A DNA stretch of 50,228 nucleotides, from contig CAAECB010000015.1 in assembly GCA_900754285.1 (NCBI GenBank), positions 1-50,228 on the forward strand. The letters run 5' to 3'. The notes beneath the pieces are model-generated. The model ran no database searches, was not told where the DNA came from, and saw only the letters and a list, made by a program, of their open reading frames with translations. The number at the start of each line of letters is the position of its first letter. The stretch's first letter is position 1. The translations under genes were made by a program, and so were the position numbers. This document shows positions 33,980-42,969 of the stretch, in pieces. The DNA comes from Clostridia bacterium. GTDB taxonomy: Bacteria; Bacillota; Clostridia; TANB77; CAG-508.

Positions 33980-35992
33980 TTATAGTATATTTTTTATTTT
34001 CTTAATAACATAATGGCTTCCACCTTGACTGTTATTTTGGACATTTTCGACCATTCCTATAATTAATAAATTACTTTTTGCCCTATCTGTTGTAAAACAA
34101 TCAAACCATCCTAATGTTCCACTATCTTTATCATCATTTGATTTCTTTAATTCTGCTGTTCCTGTCTTTCCTGCTATTGTAATTCCTGATACTTTCATAT
34201 CATTAGCTGTTCCATTAGGATTTTCTATAACTTGTATTAATCCTTGTTTTACAATTTCTCCCGCTTCCTCTGAAAAAACATTTTCATTTATATATTCTTC
34301 TTTTCCTTCTTTGTACTCTATATAAGGTTTAACCATTTTTCCTTTATTAGCAAAGGCTGAATATATCGAAGCCATATGAATTGGATTTACTAGTAAATCA
34401 CCTTGTCCATAACCTGTATCTGCTAATTTAATTTCTGTATCAATTTTATCATTATTAGAATATTGAGATTCCTTTAAATTCAAAGGAAAATCTAGCTTAT
34501 TTCCAAATCCGATTTTTTTCAAATATTCAACATATTTGTCTTTTCCTATTTTTAATGCTGTTTGAGCAAAAAATATATTATCAGAATATATTAGACCATT
34601 TATTACATTTTTGTTTCCTGAATAACTAGTTAATGTTGTTACATTATAGTTTCCCCAACTGCTATCTTTTTGCCAACTTAGCCCATTATATGTTGCTTGC
34701 CAATTTTTGTCAATAGTTCCTGTAGATATTGCTATTCCAGCTGTAACTGGTTTAAAAGTTGAACCTGGGCAATAAGTTTGTAAAAATCTAGTATATAATG
34801 GTTTTGATTCATCATTATTTAAGCTTTCCCATTTTTCATTTGTCAATCCTAACACAAAGTCATTAGCATCATAAGATGGTGTACTTACTAAAGCTAACAT
34901 CTCACCAGTTTGTGGTTCCATTACAACAAAAAAACCTTTATCTTCTTTTAATTGATTATATAATTTTGATTGTATATCCATATCTATTGTTAATTTAATA
35001 TCTTGTCCATCTTTTTTATCTTGTTTTGCTAATTCTTTTAGCTTATTTCCTTCTGAATCTTCTATATATATTTCTACTCCATCTATTCCTCTTATTTTAT
35101 CTTCATAAGCATATTCTAAACCTGTTTTTCCAATTACACTATTACTATTATATCCTTTTCCTTCTTTTTCTGATAATATTTCTGCACTAATTGTTTGAAC
35201 ATATCCTGTTATATGTGAGGTTTCTTTTCCATAAGGGTATACTCTTGCATTTGTTGAATTTATCATAACTCCTGGTATTTGTAATAATTGTTCTTTTAAG
35301 TTAGTATTATTCATTGCAACTTTTTTTATTGGCACAAATGTATCATCTTTTACATAAGATGCTGACATCTGTTTATTTATATATTCTTCAGAAACATCTA
35401 TTAATTCTGAAATTTTTTTAATGTTTTCATTTTTATTTTCTCCTAGCTTTCCTGGTACAATTCCTACAGAAGATATTTTTCCATTTTCTGCTATTTTGTT
35501 TCCATTTCTATCTAAAATTTCTCCTCTTGTTGCTTTTATTGTACTTATACGAACTTTATCCGTATCTCGTAATTGTGGAAATATTTGACTAGATGACCAT
35601 ACTATTTTATATTTTTTTTCATCTTTTTTTATTTTTGTAATATTTTCAAAAGTTAGACTTCCTGCTGATGTTGACATTGTTTCATTATAAGTTATTTTTG
35701 TTGTTTTATCTTCTTTGTCTTTTTCTATATCTTTAATTTCAATTTTTATATCATATGCATCTATACCTTCATAAATATTTTTGTTTCTTTTTACAAAATC
35801 TTCTTGACTTATTTTCTCTTTTGATTGTTTTGTTATATATTCATACATTTCTTCATACTTTTTTTCATTTAGTAAACCTACATATTGATTTAATATTTCT
35901 TCTGGTTTAGTTTTATTTGATTTTACTACACATATAGTGCCAATTATTGCCATTAATATTATTATAAATAAAGTAATTAATTTTTTCTTCAT
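33980..35992 (-). CDS. Class B penicillin-binding protein with MecA-like N-terminal domain
   Basis: The 670-residue product has one N-terminal membrane anchor (about 4-24), an NTF2-like MecA N-terminal domain (about 28-145), a PBP dimerisation domain (150-310) containing RGEILDRNGNKIA, and a transpeptidase domain. Active-site motifs are intact: STFK with Ser411 and Lys414, YSDN, and KTGTAEL with Lys609. It cross-links peptidoglycan outside the membrane. Proteins with this domain order include PBP2a of MRSA and B. subtilis PbpC/PBP3, some with low beta-lactam affinity; whether this one is so cannot be told from sequence. It leads the PBP-GT8-GT8-acyltransferase series. Confidence 0.94.
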   Translation of the reverse strand: MKKKLITLFIIILMAIIGTICVVKSNKTKPEEILNQYVGLLNEKKYEEMYEYITKQSKEKISQEDFVKRNKNIYEGIDAYDIKIEIKDIEKDKEDKTTKITYNETMSTSAGSLTFENITKIKKDEKKYKIVWSSSQIFPQLRDTDKVRISTIKATRGEILDRNGNKIAENGKISSVGIVPGKLGENKNENIKKISELIDVSEEYINKQMSASYVKDDTFVPIKKVAMNNTNLKEQLLQIPGVMINSTNARVYPYGKETSHITGYVQTISAEILSEKEGKGYNSNSVIGKTGLEYAYEDKIRGIDGVEIYIEDSEGNKLKELAKQDKKDGQDIKLTIDMDIQSKLYNQLKEDKGFFVVMEPQTGEMLALVSTPSYDANDFVLGLTNEKWESLNNDESKPLYTRFLQTYCPGSTFKPVTAGIAISTGTIDKNWQATYNGLSWQKDSSWGNYNVTTLTSYSGNKNVINGLIYSDNIFFAQTALKIGKDKYVEYLKKIGFGNKLDFPLNLKESQYSNNDKIDTEIKLADTGYGQGDLLVNPIHMASIYSAFANKGKMVKPYIEYKEGKEEYINENVFSEEAGEIVKQGLIQVIENPNGTANDMKVSGITIAGKTGTAELKKSNDDKDSGTLGWFDCFTTDRAKSNLLIIGMVENVQNNSQGGSHYVIKKIKNIL

Positions 35993-36032
35993 ATTAAAAA
36001 TCTCCTTTTCAGCTTTTTTATTATTTTACTAT

Positions 36033-36061
36033 ATTATAAAAATATTAGCAAGTATTGTCGA
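36033..36061 (-). promoter_or_regulatory. Sigma-A-type promoter for the PBP series
   Basis: TCGACA (36056-36061), a 17-base spacer and TATAAT (36033-36038) on the minus strand, about 40 bases before the PBP start codon. Confidence 0.7.
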
Positions 36062-36087
36062 ATTTTTTCAAAAATAAATATTAATAA

Positions 36088-36495
36088 TCAGTATCTGTAA
36101 TATATTTTCATTATTTTTAAATTCCGCATATTTAAACAAAAATCTATTAATTTAGGAACAAAAATAATTAACCCTATAATTGCTGCCGCTATTGCTGAAA
36201 CAAGTACTGCTCCTGCTGCTATGTCTTTGGCATTTTTGGCTTTTTCATTTATTTCTGGCATTGCTATATCTACTGTTGTTTCTATTGCTGAATTCACAAG
36301 CTCTAATGATATTACTAATCCAAATAATATTATACATGTTATCCATTCTTGTTTTGTTATTTTTAAAACTATTCCTGCTATTATTACTAATATCATTATT
36401 GTTATATGTATTTTTACATTTCTTTCTGTTTTTATTGCTTGTATTATTCCCTGGCTTGCACATTTAAAACTATTTATGAATTTTTTATTTTTCAT
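36088..36495 (-). CDS. dgkA: Diacylglycerol/undecaprenol kinase, DgkA family
   Basis: The 135-residue product is a small membrane kinase with three helices. Family motifs are FKCASQGIIQAIKTERNVKIH at the N-terminus (given in part), the active-site segment ELVNSAIETTVD, and KNAKDIAAGAVLV. Gram-positive members phosphorylate undecaprenol, feeding the lipid-carrier pool that UppP (25173) recycles. The gene start overlaps the end of the upstream membrane-protein gene by 11 bases, and AAGGAG lies inside it. The C-terminus (after residue 115) is slightly longer than usual. Confidence 0.93.
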   Translation of the reverse strand: MKNKKFINSFKCASQGIIQAIKTERNVKIHITIMILVIIAGIVLKITKQEWITCIILFGLVISLELVNSAIETTVDIAMPEINEKAKNAKDIAAGAVLVSAIAAAIIGLIIFVPKLIDFCLNMRNLKIMKIYYRY

Positions 36496-37792
36496 TACGA
36501 GTTACTCCTTTTTTATTAATCAAATCTTTCCAAATTTCTTTATATCCTTTTTTTGGTAAATAATAATATGTTTGCACTCTTTTTGAAAATGTAAAATATG
36601 TTGCACATAACATTGGATATAAAATACTAAATAACAATACATTAAATTCTTGTTTAAAATATTCTTTGTTATATGATTCCATTGGATTTATCCAAGCATA
36701 AATTATTCTAATAATTGTAATTATCAATCCAGTTGCCATTATTGTTATATTTGCTCCTATTATCTTTTTTGGTGTTTCTGGTTTTCTTTGGACTGTTACA
36801 TATATTTGATACATATTTATTATTGCTAAAATTGTGCTTTGTATTGTTATTGCTATTACATAAAAATCCATTCCTTCAATTTTTGAAACATTATTTATTT
36901 CTACTACTCTTAAAAATATTTGATAAAAGCATAAGGTCCAGAAAAATAGGATTATTCCTCCGAATTTGCTATATTGTTTTATTTTGACGTCTTTTATATT
37001 TTTATCTAAATATTTTCTATCTTTTATCCTAATTATTATTACTATTATTGCTAATATTATAAATGCAATTACTGTAAATCCTATTGCAAATCTCATCACT
37101 TCATTTGTTGATACAATTTGTGGTCTTTGTACTTCATAAATTTCTATGTTTTCTATTATTTGTTTTTCTTCTGGTATTTCTTTATTTTCTGTTTGATAAT
37201 TTCTGAAACTTATTGTTATTAGCCTTCCATTTGCTATTGTATAATAAATTGACATTTCTAATGTTTTGTCTTGTGTTTTTAATTCTGATTTTACATTTAT
37301 ATAATTATTTCCATTTGCTGTTTTTATTATTGAATTTTCTTTTATATTAAATTGTATATTTTCATTTTGATTTGCTTGTTCTTTAAATGTTTCTAATAGT
37401 TTTTCTTTATATGTATTTTTTTCTTCTTCTGAAAAATCATTGAAATTTGCCATGTTTATATAACTACTACTGGTTTTTTTGGCTATTAAAATTTCTTTTG
37501 TTGGATTTTCTATGTTATCTACTGCATCTAGTATGATTCCAGCATTTTTATAATTTTGCATATATTCTTCTTTATTTTCTATATTTGATACATTTTCTCC
37601 ATTATTTTTTAAACTTGATACCATTTCTATCCAGTTCTTTTCTAATGATATTTTTATTCCTATATTTTCTAAATCATAATTTGTATATTTATCTTCTTGT
37701 TGTTCCTGGTTTGCTAATACTGGATTTGTTAAAATTAATATTGTTATTATAAATATACAAAATTTTTTTAATATACCTTTTTTTGTTTTCAT
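36485..37792 (-). CDS. Signal-peptide membrane protein with C-terminal DUF2569-like region
   Basis: The 435-residue product begins with a signal peptide ending in VLANQEQ, followed by an extracytoplasmic domain (about 30-215) with alternating strands and a helix, then four or five membrane helices (about 225-420) ending in the motif TFSKRVQTYYYLPK, which resembles the conserved SKRV-containing C-terminus of DUF2569. The N-terminal half looks like a PsbP/DUF-type lipoprotein domain but I cannot name it. It is translationally coupled to dgkA. No function can be assigned. Confidence 0.75.
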   Translation of the reverse strand: MKTKKGILKKFCIFIITILILTNPVLANQEQQEDKYTNYDLENIGIKISLEKNWIEMVSSLKNNGENVSNIENKEEYMQNYKNAGIILDAVDNIENPTKEILIAKKTSSSYINMANFNDFSEEEKNTYKEKLLETFKEQANQNENIQFNIKENSIIKTANGNNYINVKSELKTQDKTLEMSIYYTIANGRLITISFRNYQTENKEIPEEKQIIENIEIYEVQRPQIVSTNEVMRFAIGFTVIAFIILAIIVIIIRIKDRKYLDKNIKDVKIKQYSKFGGIILFFWTLCFYQIFLRVVEINNVSKIEGMDFYVIAITIQSTILAIINMYQIYVTVQRKPETPKKIIGANITIMATGLIITIIRIIYAWINPMESYNKEYFKQEFNVLLFSILYPMLCATYFTFSKRVQTYYYLPKKGYKEIWKDLINKKGVTRNEK

Positions 37793-37845
37793 AACAATTC
37801 CTTATCTATATAGTAAAGTCTTATAAACTTTCTATAATATTATTT

Positions 37846-39288
37846 TTATTTTTGTACCCATACTGATACTGATTTTTCTTTTACTTTAAATACTCCACAT
37901 CCATCTTCTCTGATTACTACTTCTTCATCACAGTTTCCTATAACATCTATAAATGTTTCTCCTACATGATTTAAGCCTATATACATTGTTTTTTCTCCTT
38001 CTCCTCTGTTTGTTATAACAACTGCTAGGCCTGAGCGTAAATGTTCTTCATCTCCTTCTCTTGTCCACCCTATGTAATTTGGATGGTCAAAATAATCATG
38101 TTGTTCTCCATATGATTTTTCTTTTCTTAGTTTTATTAGTGTTTGTATATCTTTTACTGGTTCTATGTTATCATGCTCTATTCCATATAGGTCTCCATAA
38201 AATATACATGGATATCCTTGTTCTCTTAATAAAATTATTGAATATGCACTTTGCTTAAACCATTCTGATATATAACTTTGTAATGCTTGTCCTGGCTGTG
38301 TGTCGTGATTATCTACAAATGTTACTGCTTTTGATGGGTTTTCTTTTGCCAATGTGTGTTCTAAAATTTGTGATAAATTATAATTTTCATCTTTTGATGC
38401 TGCTTCTAAATTATAATGTAATGGAACATCAAATAATGAAATTTGTCCATGAGTTTCTGTTATGTATCTATGTAATTTGTTTACATCATTTGACCAATAT
38501 TCTCCTACAGAAAATAGCTCTTTTTTGAATTTTTCTCTTAATGTTTTTAGCCATTTATCATAAAATTCTGCATCTATATGTTTTACTGCATCTAATCTAA
38601 ATCCATCTATTTTTGTTGTGTCTACATACCATTCTCCCCATTTTATGCATTCTTCTACTACTTCTGGATTTTTAAAATCTATATCTGTTCCCATTAAATA
38701 GTCAAAGTTTCCAAATTCTTCGTCTACTGTGTTGCTCCATTCTTTGTTTTTAAATTTGAATATTGCATGTTCTCCTGTTTCATTATTGTAGTCTATTCCT
38801 GTAAAATGTGTCCAATTCCATTCGAAATCTGAATATTTGTGCTTTCTTCCTGGAAATGTGTATTTTGTTGCTACTTTTACTGTTTCTTGATTTGATATTG
38901 TTATATTATGGTTTCCCCAGTCTACTTTTGTTGCTGGTATTGTTTGTATTTTGTCTGCTCCCATTTTATGATTTAAAACTATGTCTGCATATGTTTCTAT
39001 TCCTGCTTGTTTTAATGCCATTATACAGTCTATATATTCTTGTTTTGACCCATATTTGGTTTTTATTGTTCCTTTTTGTTCAAATTCTCCTAAATCATAT
39101 ATATCATATACTCCATAGCCTACTTCGTCTTTTCCTCCTACTCCTTTATATGCTGGTGGTAGCCATACTGCTGTTATCCCTAATTCTGATATTTTTTCTG
39201 CTTCATTTGATATTTTTAGCCAAAAGTCTTGATTTGTTTTTAGATACCATTCAAAACATTGCATTATTGTTCCATTTATTTTTTTCAA
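37846..39288 (-). CDS. Cytoplasmic alpha-amylase (GH13)
   Basis: The 480-residue product is a GH13 subfamily-5-type alpha-amylase: GTIMQCFEWYL at the N-terminus, YADIVLNHKMGAD, the nucleophile Asp in GFRLDAVKHI, the acid/base Glu in FSVGEYWSND and the transition-state Asp in FVDNHDTQPG. The domain order and length (about 480) match intracellular bacterial amylases; there is no signal peptide. The start is TTG with AAAGGA 11 bases upstream. Its 5' leader resembles that of the GH57 gene at 1272, suggesting parallel handling of stored glucan. It stands alone between a convergent-free gap and the dgkA pair. Confidence 0.94.
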   Translation of the reverse strand: MKKINGTIMQCFEWYLKTNQDFWLKISNEAEKISELGITAVWLPPAYKGVGGKDEVGYGVYDIYDLGEFEQKGTIKTKYGSKQEYIDCIMALKQAGIETYADIVLNHKMGADKIQTIPATKVDWGNHNITISNQETVKVATKYTFPGRKHKYSDFEWNWTHFTGIDYNNETGEHAIFKFKNKEWSNTVDEEFGNFDYLMGTDIDFKNPEVVEECIKWGEWYVDTTKIDGFRLDAVKHIDAEFYDKWLKTLREKFKKELFSVGEYWSNDVNKLHRYITETHGQISLFDVPLHYNLEAASKDENYNLSQILEHTLAKENPSKAVTFVDNHDTQPGQALQSYISEWFKQSAYSIILLREQGYPCIFYGDLYGIEHDNIEPVKDIQTLIKLRKEKSYGEQHDYFDHPNYIGWTREGDEEHLRSGLAVVITNRGEGEKTMYIGLNHVGETFIDVIGNCDEEVVIREDGCGVFKVKEKSVSVWVQK

Positions 39289-39401
39289 TTTTATCGCGTT
39301 CCTTTCTCTCTGTGCAAACTTTATTTGTCAAATTGTAATTATTTGATTTTTTTGCACTTTCTTTTGTTTTTACCATTGCAATTTTACCACAATTCGTCAA
39401 A

Positions 39402-39428
39402 AAAAGGAAGTCTTTTTGACTTCCTTTT
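39402..39428 (-). terminator. Terminator after tyrS
   Basis: An 11-base perfect stem (AAAAGGAAGTC with GACTTCCTTTT, 5-base loop) followed on the minus strand by a run of T. It lies 46 bases after the tyrS stop. Confidence 0.9.
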
Positions 39429-39473
39429 ACGGTATTCTAGGAAAGTTCTTCCAATTTCCGCTTTTTTAATAAT

Positions 39474-40688
39474 TTATTTTTCAAGTTTATGGAAAACTTT
39501 TTTTCCTTTTTTTACTATTGCATATCCTTCTACAAAATCTTTTTCAGAAAGTGTGTAATTGCAATCTGTGATTTTATTATCATTTAAACTTATACTGTTT
39601 TGTGTTATTAATGTTCTTGCTTGGCTTTTTGATGGTGCTATTTCTGTTTTTATTAGTGCATCTATTATTGATATGTTTATATCTTCTAATTTTGTTGATG
39701 GCATGTTTTCTATTGAGCCTTTTCCATTAAATAGTGCATTTGATGCTTCTTCTGCTTTTTTTGCTTCTTCTTCTCCATGTATTAGTTTTGTAATTTCATA
39801 TGCTGCTACTTTTTTTGCTTCATTTATGTGTTCATCTTTTAATGATGATAATCTTTTTACTTCTTCCATTGGTAAAAATGTTAGTAATGATAAGACTTTT
39901 TCTACACTTTCGTCTTCTATATTTCTCCAGTATTGGTAAAATTCGTATGGTGATACTTTGCTTGCGTCTAGCCATAATGCTCCTTTTTCTGTTTTTCCCA
40001 TTTTTTTGCCTTCTTTTGTTGTTAGCAATTTGAATGTTAATCCATATGAATCGTCTTTTCCTATTTTACGTATTAGGTCTACTCCTCCTATTATGTTAGA
40101 CCATTGGTCATTTCCTCCTATTTCTAGTTTACATCCATATGTATTGTATAAATGTAAAAAGTCATATGATTGCATTAACATATATCCTAATTCGAAAAAT
40201 GTTAGTCCTGTTTCTAGACGTTGTTTATAACATTCTGCTGCTAACATTCTGTTTATTGAAAATAGGCTTCCTATTTCACGCATAAAATCTATATAGTTTA
40301 AATTTAAAAGCCAGTCTGCATTGTTTACTATTATTGCTGCATTTTCTCCTTCAAAACTTACAAATTTTTCTACTTGTTTTTTTATGCTTGCTACATTTGC
40401 ATCTATTTGTTCTCTTGATAGCATTTTTCTCATATCTGTTTTTCCAGATGGGTCTCCTATTGAGGCTGTTCCTCCTCCTACTAATATGATTGGTTTATGT
40501 CCACATTTTTGTAGATGACTTGCTACCATTAATGATACAAAGTGCCCTACATGTAAACTGTCTGCTGTTGGGTCTATTCCTATATAAAATGGTACTGATT
40601 CCTTTTTGTCAAATAGCTCATACATTTCTTTTGGGTGTGTTAATTGTTCTATATATCCTCTTTCTTCTAGCATTTTTATTGCATTCAT
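39474..40688 (-). CDS. tyrS: Tyrosyl-tRNA synthetase
   Basis: The 404-residue product has the class I signature HVGH at 46-49 (DSLHVGHFVSL), the tyrosine-binding QSYDFLHLY and GGNDQWSNI segments, a KMSKS-loop equivalent KKMGKTEKGALWLD, and a C-terminal S4 tRNA-binding domain. The length fits the family. No T-box leader is visible upstream: only 58 bases separate it from the zinc-ribbon gene, so the two may be co-transcribed. Confidence 0.96.
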   Translation of the reverse strand: MNAIKMLEERGYIEQLTHPKEMYELFDKKESVPFYIGIDPTADSLHVGHFVSLMVASHLQKCGHKPIILVGGGTASIGDPSGKTDMRKMLSREQIDANVASIKKQVEKFVSFEGENAAIIVNNADWLLNLNYIDFMREIGSLFSINRMLAAECYKQRLETGLTFFELGYMLMQSYDFLHLYNTYGCKLEIGGNDQWSNIIGGVDLIRKIGKDDSYGLTFKLLTTKEGKKMGKTEKGALWLDASKVSPYEFYQYWRNIEDESVEKVLSLLTFLPMEEVKRLSSLKDEHINEAKKVAAYEITKLIHGEEEAKKAEEASNALFNGKGSIENMPSTKLEDINISIIDALIKTEIAPSKSQARTLITQNSISLNDNKITDCNYTLSEKDFVEGYAIVKKGKKVFHKLEK

Positions 40689-40746
40689 TTTTGTTCTTCC
40701 TTTCTGTTTTCTTTATATTTTGTGCTTTTGCAATTATTTTTGCATT

Positions 40747-41013
40747 TTACAATGTTATTTTTCCGTTTTTATTGCTTATATTTATTGCTGTTATATCTTC
40801 TTTTATTCCGTCATATGTTAAAAATCTGTTTATGTTTTTTTCTGTTATTCCTGTTTTTCCTGATATTGTGTCTATACTTCCTATCAATCCGTTTTCTTTT
40901 ATGTATGTTTTAAATGTTGAAAATTCCATGTTGTCCTTTGCTGTGCATCTTGGACATACATTTCCTTCTGTTACATAAAAATTTCCACATCTTGTGCATT
41001 TCTTAAATTCCAT
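40747..41013 (-). CDS. Small zinc-ribbon protein, YvyF-like
   Basis: The 88-residue product has an N-terminal zinc ribbon with two Cys pairs (CTRC at 6-9 and CPRC at 20-23) and a helical region with a putative helix-turn-helix-like stretch TISGKTGITEKNINRFLTYDGI. This order resembles the flagellar-operon protein YvyF, but no flagellar genes are present. It lies between the prepilin genes and tyrS. AGGAGG precedes the ATG. A regulatory or assembly role near the pilin genes is only a guess. Confidence 0.75.
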   Translation of the reverse strand: MEFKKCTRCGNFYVTEGNVCPRCTAKDNMEFSTFKTYIKENGLIGSIDTISGKTGITEKNINRFLTYDGIKEDITAINISNKNGKITL

Positions 41014-41081
41014 TTGTGTTTCCTCCTATTTTTTATTTATATTTTTGTGTTTGTTTCCAATTTTTTATTGGCTTTACTTTT

Positions 41082-41459
41082 TTATTCTTCATATTTGTCT
41101 GTTAATTCAGTGATTTTTATAACATATCCGTCACTTGTTGTTACTGTTTTATTGTCTCCTGTGCCATTTACTGTTCCATATTTTGATAATATATTGTCTA
41201 TTTGGCTTTCTGTTAATTTTCCATTACTGCTTTTTCCTTCTTGCTCTATTATTTCATTTTGTATTTTTTCTTTTATGTCTGCTATTTCTGCTTGCTGTTT
41301 TACACTTTTACTTTTTGTGATTATTCCGTTGTCTCCTTTTATGCTTCCTAGTGTTACTCCTGCTAGCACTATTAGCACTCCTATTGTTACTACTAATGAT
41401 ATTAATGTTATTCCTTTTTGCTTGTTTTTTGTTTCTGTTTTTCTTTTTTTATTTTTCAT
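41082..41459 (-). CDS. Prepilin-like protein, short form
   Basis: The 125-residue product has a basic N-terminus followed by KGITLISLVVTIGVLIVLAG, the type IV prepilin cleavage-and-helix pattern with the cut expected after Gly. The remainder is a small helical/strand domain (LTESQIDNILSKYG, TSDGYVIKITEL). It closely matches the first 125 residues of the protein encoded just upstream (41524-42912). No assembly ATPase, pilin peptidase or platform gene is visible, so export would use machinery encoded elsewhere. It may be the shaft or a minor subunit. Confidence 0.87.
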   Translation of the reverse strand: MKNKKRKTETKNKQKGITLISLVVTIGVLIVLAGVTLGSIKGDNGIITKSKSVKQQAEIADIKEKIQNEIIEQEGKSSNGKLTESQIDNILSKYGTVNGTGDNKTVTTSDGYVIKITELTDKYEE

Positions 41460-41523
41460 TTTCTTTTTGTTCCTTTCAAAAGTTTTTTCTTTACTTTTAA
41501 AACTTTTTTCTTTTGTTCTATTC

Positions 41524-42912
41524 TTATTCTTCTATTTCTATTCTGATGGCTGGTTTTATAGTAACTAGTGGACCAATGCCAACTGAATTATTATAACCAT
41601 TGTAGTGTAGGCATGCTCCAAAGCCTGTTACATAGCATATAGCATAAGTATTATAAGATGAAGGTGATGCCATCCACCAATATCCATCTTTATTTCCCTG
41701 TGTTCCTGCATACATGCTACCATACTCTTTATAATCTATTGAATCCGTTCCTGTAAAATAATCATCGTTTGATATTGTTGACTTTATTCCATTTAAAGTA
41801 TATATATAACCTGGTGTAGTTGTTTCACTATATTTTGCCTCTAAAGTATAATTTCCTACTTCTGTATGTGGAACTTGGTTATATGAATCTACATACATCT
41901 CTACACTTGGTCCTCCTATAGCATAACTAGCTTTCTCTTCATCTACATAAGCTGTCCATTGGCTTGGTGCACATAGCCATGCTGCTGCTTTTTCGTTGTT
42001 GTTCCAACTAGTTGCATCTATTCCTCCTCTTTTTGCTGTCCAACTTGGATTCATCCTTTTATATGTTAGTAAATCGTTTCCTTTTGAATTATATGAAATA
42101 TAGTTTTCTAACTTCATAGTTGACTGATAGTCTGCTTTTAAATAAACTGTGTTTTTGCCATCTCCGTATTTATTGTCTTTATCTACATAAAAAATTCTGT
42201 ATGTTAATCCACCTTTTGTGTAATTTTCTGCAATTTTTCCATAATATTTTTCAGGTTTTTCTGCAATTTGTGCAGCACTTACTGTTGTTGTGGCTTTTTT
42301 TACTGTTACTGTACATGTTGTAGAAATATTTGAATTTTTTCCTGTTATTGTAATTGTGGTTGAGCCTAATGCTACACCTGTAACTATCCCATCTTCTGAA
42401 ACTGTTGCTATATTACTGTTTGCTGATATATATGCTAGTTCTTCATTTGCTATTGTTGCTTCTTTTTTGATATTAATCTTAGATTTTTTTCCTTTTGCTA
42501 CTGTTACATTATCAGCTTCTATTCCTGTTAGATTTATTGTATTATATGATGATAGCAAATCTGAAACTTTTATAACATATCCTTCATCCGTTGTTAATGT
42601 TTTATCATTTCCAGAACCTTTTACAGTTCCAAAGTTTTTTAGTATATTATCTATTTCACTTTCTGTTAGCTTTTCACCATTACCTTTTTTTGCTTCTTCG
42701 TTTTGCATTTCACTTTGTATTTTTTCTGCTATACCAGCTTTTTCTGCTTGTTGTTTAGCGGTTTTACTTCTTGCTATTATACTGTTTTCTCCTTTTAAAC
42801 TTCCTAGTGTTATTCCTGCTAATACAATTAATACTCCTATTGTAATTACTAATGCTGATAGTGTTATTCCTTTTTCATTGCCTTTTAACTTTAATATTTT
42901 TTCGACTATCAT
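41524..42912 (-). CDS. Prepilin-like adhesin with Big_2-type Ig domain and DUF6273-like C-terminus
   Basis: The 462-residue product starts with a prepilin signal (KGITLSALVITIGVLIVLAG), then the same small domain as the short neighbour (to about 120), a bacterial Ig-like (Big_2) domain (about 125-205) with STTITITGKNSNISTTCTVTV, and a C-terminal domain with repeated Trp and aromatic residues (AAWLCAPSQW, YWWMASPSSYNTYA, GIGPLVTIKPAIRI) that resembles DUF6273/C-type-lectin-like modules. It looks like a pilus-tip adhesin. AAAGGAA precedes the ATG. It is driven by a promoter that contains a perfect palindrome (42970-42998). Confidence 0.87.
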   Translation of the reverse strand: MIVEKILKLKGNEKGITLSALVITIGVLIVLAGITLGSLKGENSIIARSKTAKQQAEKAGIAEKIQSEMQNEEAKKGNGEKLTESEIDNILKNFGTVKGSGNDKTLTTDEGYVIKVSDLLSSYNTINLTGIEADNVTVAKGKKSKINIKKEATIANEELAYISANSNIATVSEDGIVTGVALGSTTITITGKNSNISTTCTVTVKKATTTVSAAQIAEKPEKYYGKIAENYTKGGLTYRIFYVDKDNKYGDGKNTVYLKADYQSTMKLENYISYNSKGNDLLTYKRMNPSWTAKRGGIDATSWNNNEKAAAWLCAPSQWTAYVDEEKASYAIGGPSVEMYVDSYNQVPHTEVGNYTLEAKYSETTTPGYIYTLNGIKSTISNDDYFTGTDSIDYKEYGSMYAGTQGNKDGYWWMASPSSYNTYAICYVTGFGACLHYNGYNNSVGIGPLVTIKPAIRIEIEE

Positions 42913-42969
42913 ATTGTTCCTTTCCGAAATTTTTTAAAATTTCAAATCTATTCTTTTGTTTATATTGCA

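Noticed and set aside
40689..40746. T-box riboswitch before tyrS
   Set aside because: Only 58 bases separate the genes, with no T-box stem or antiterminator.
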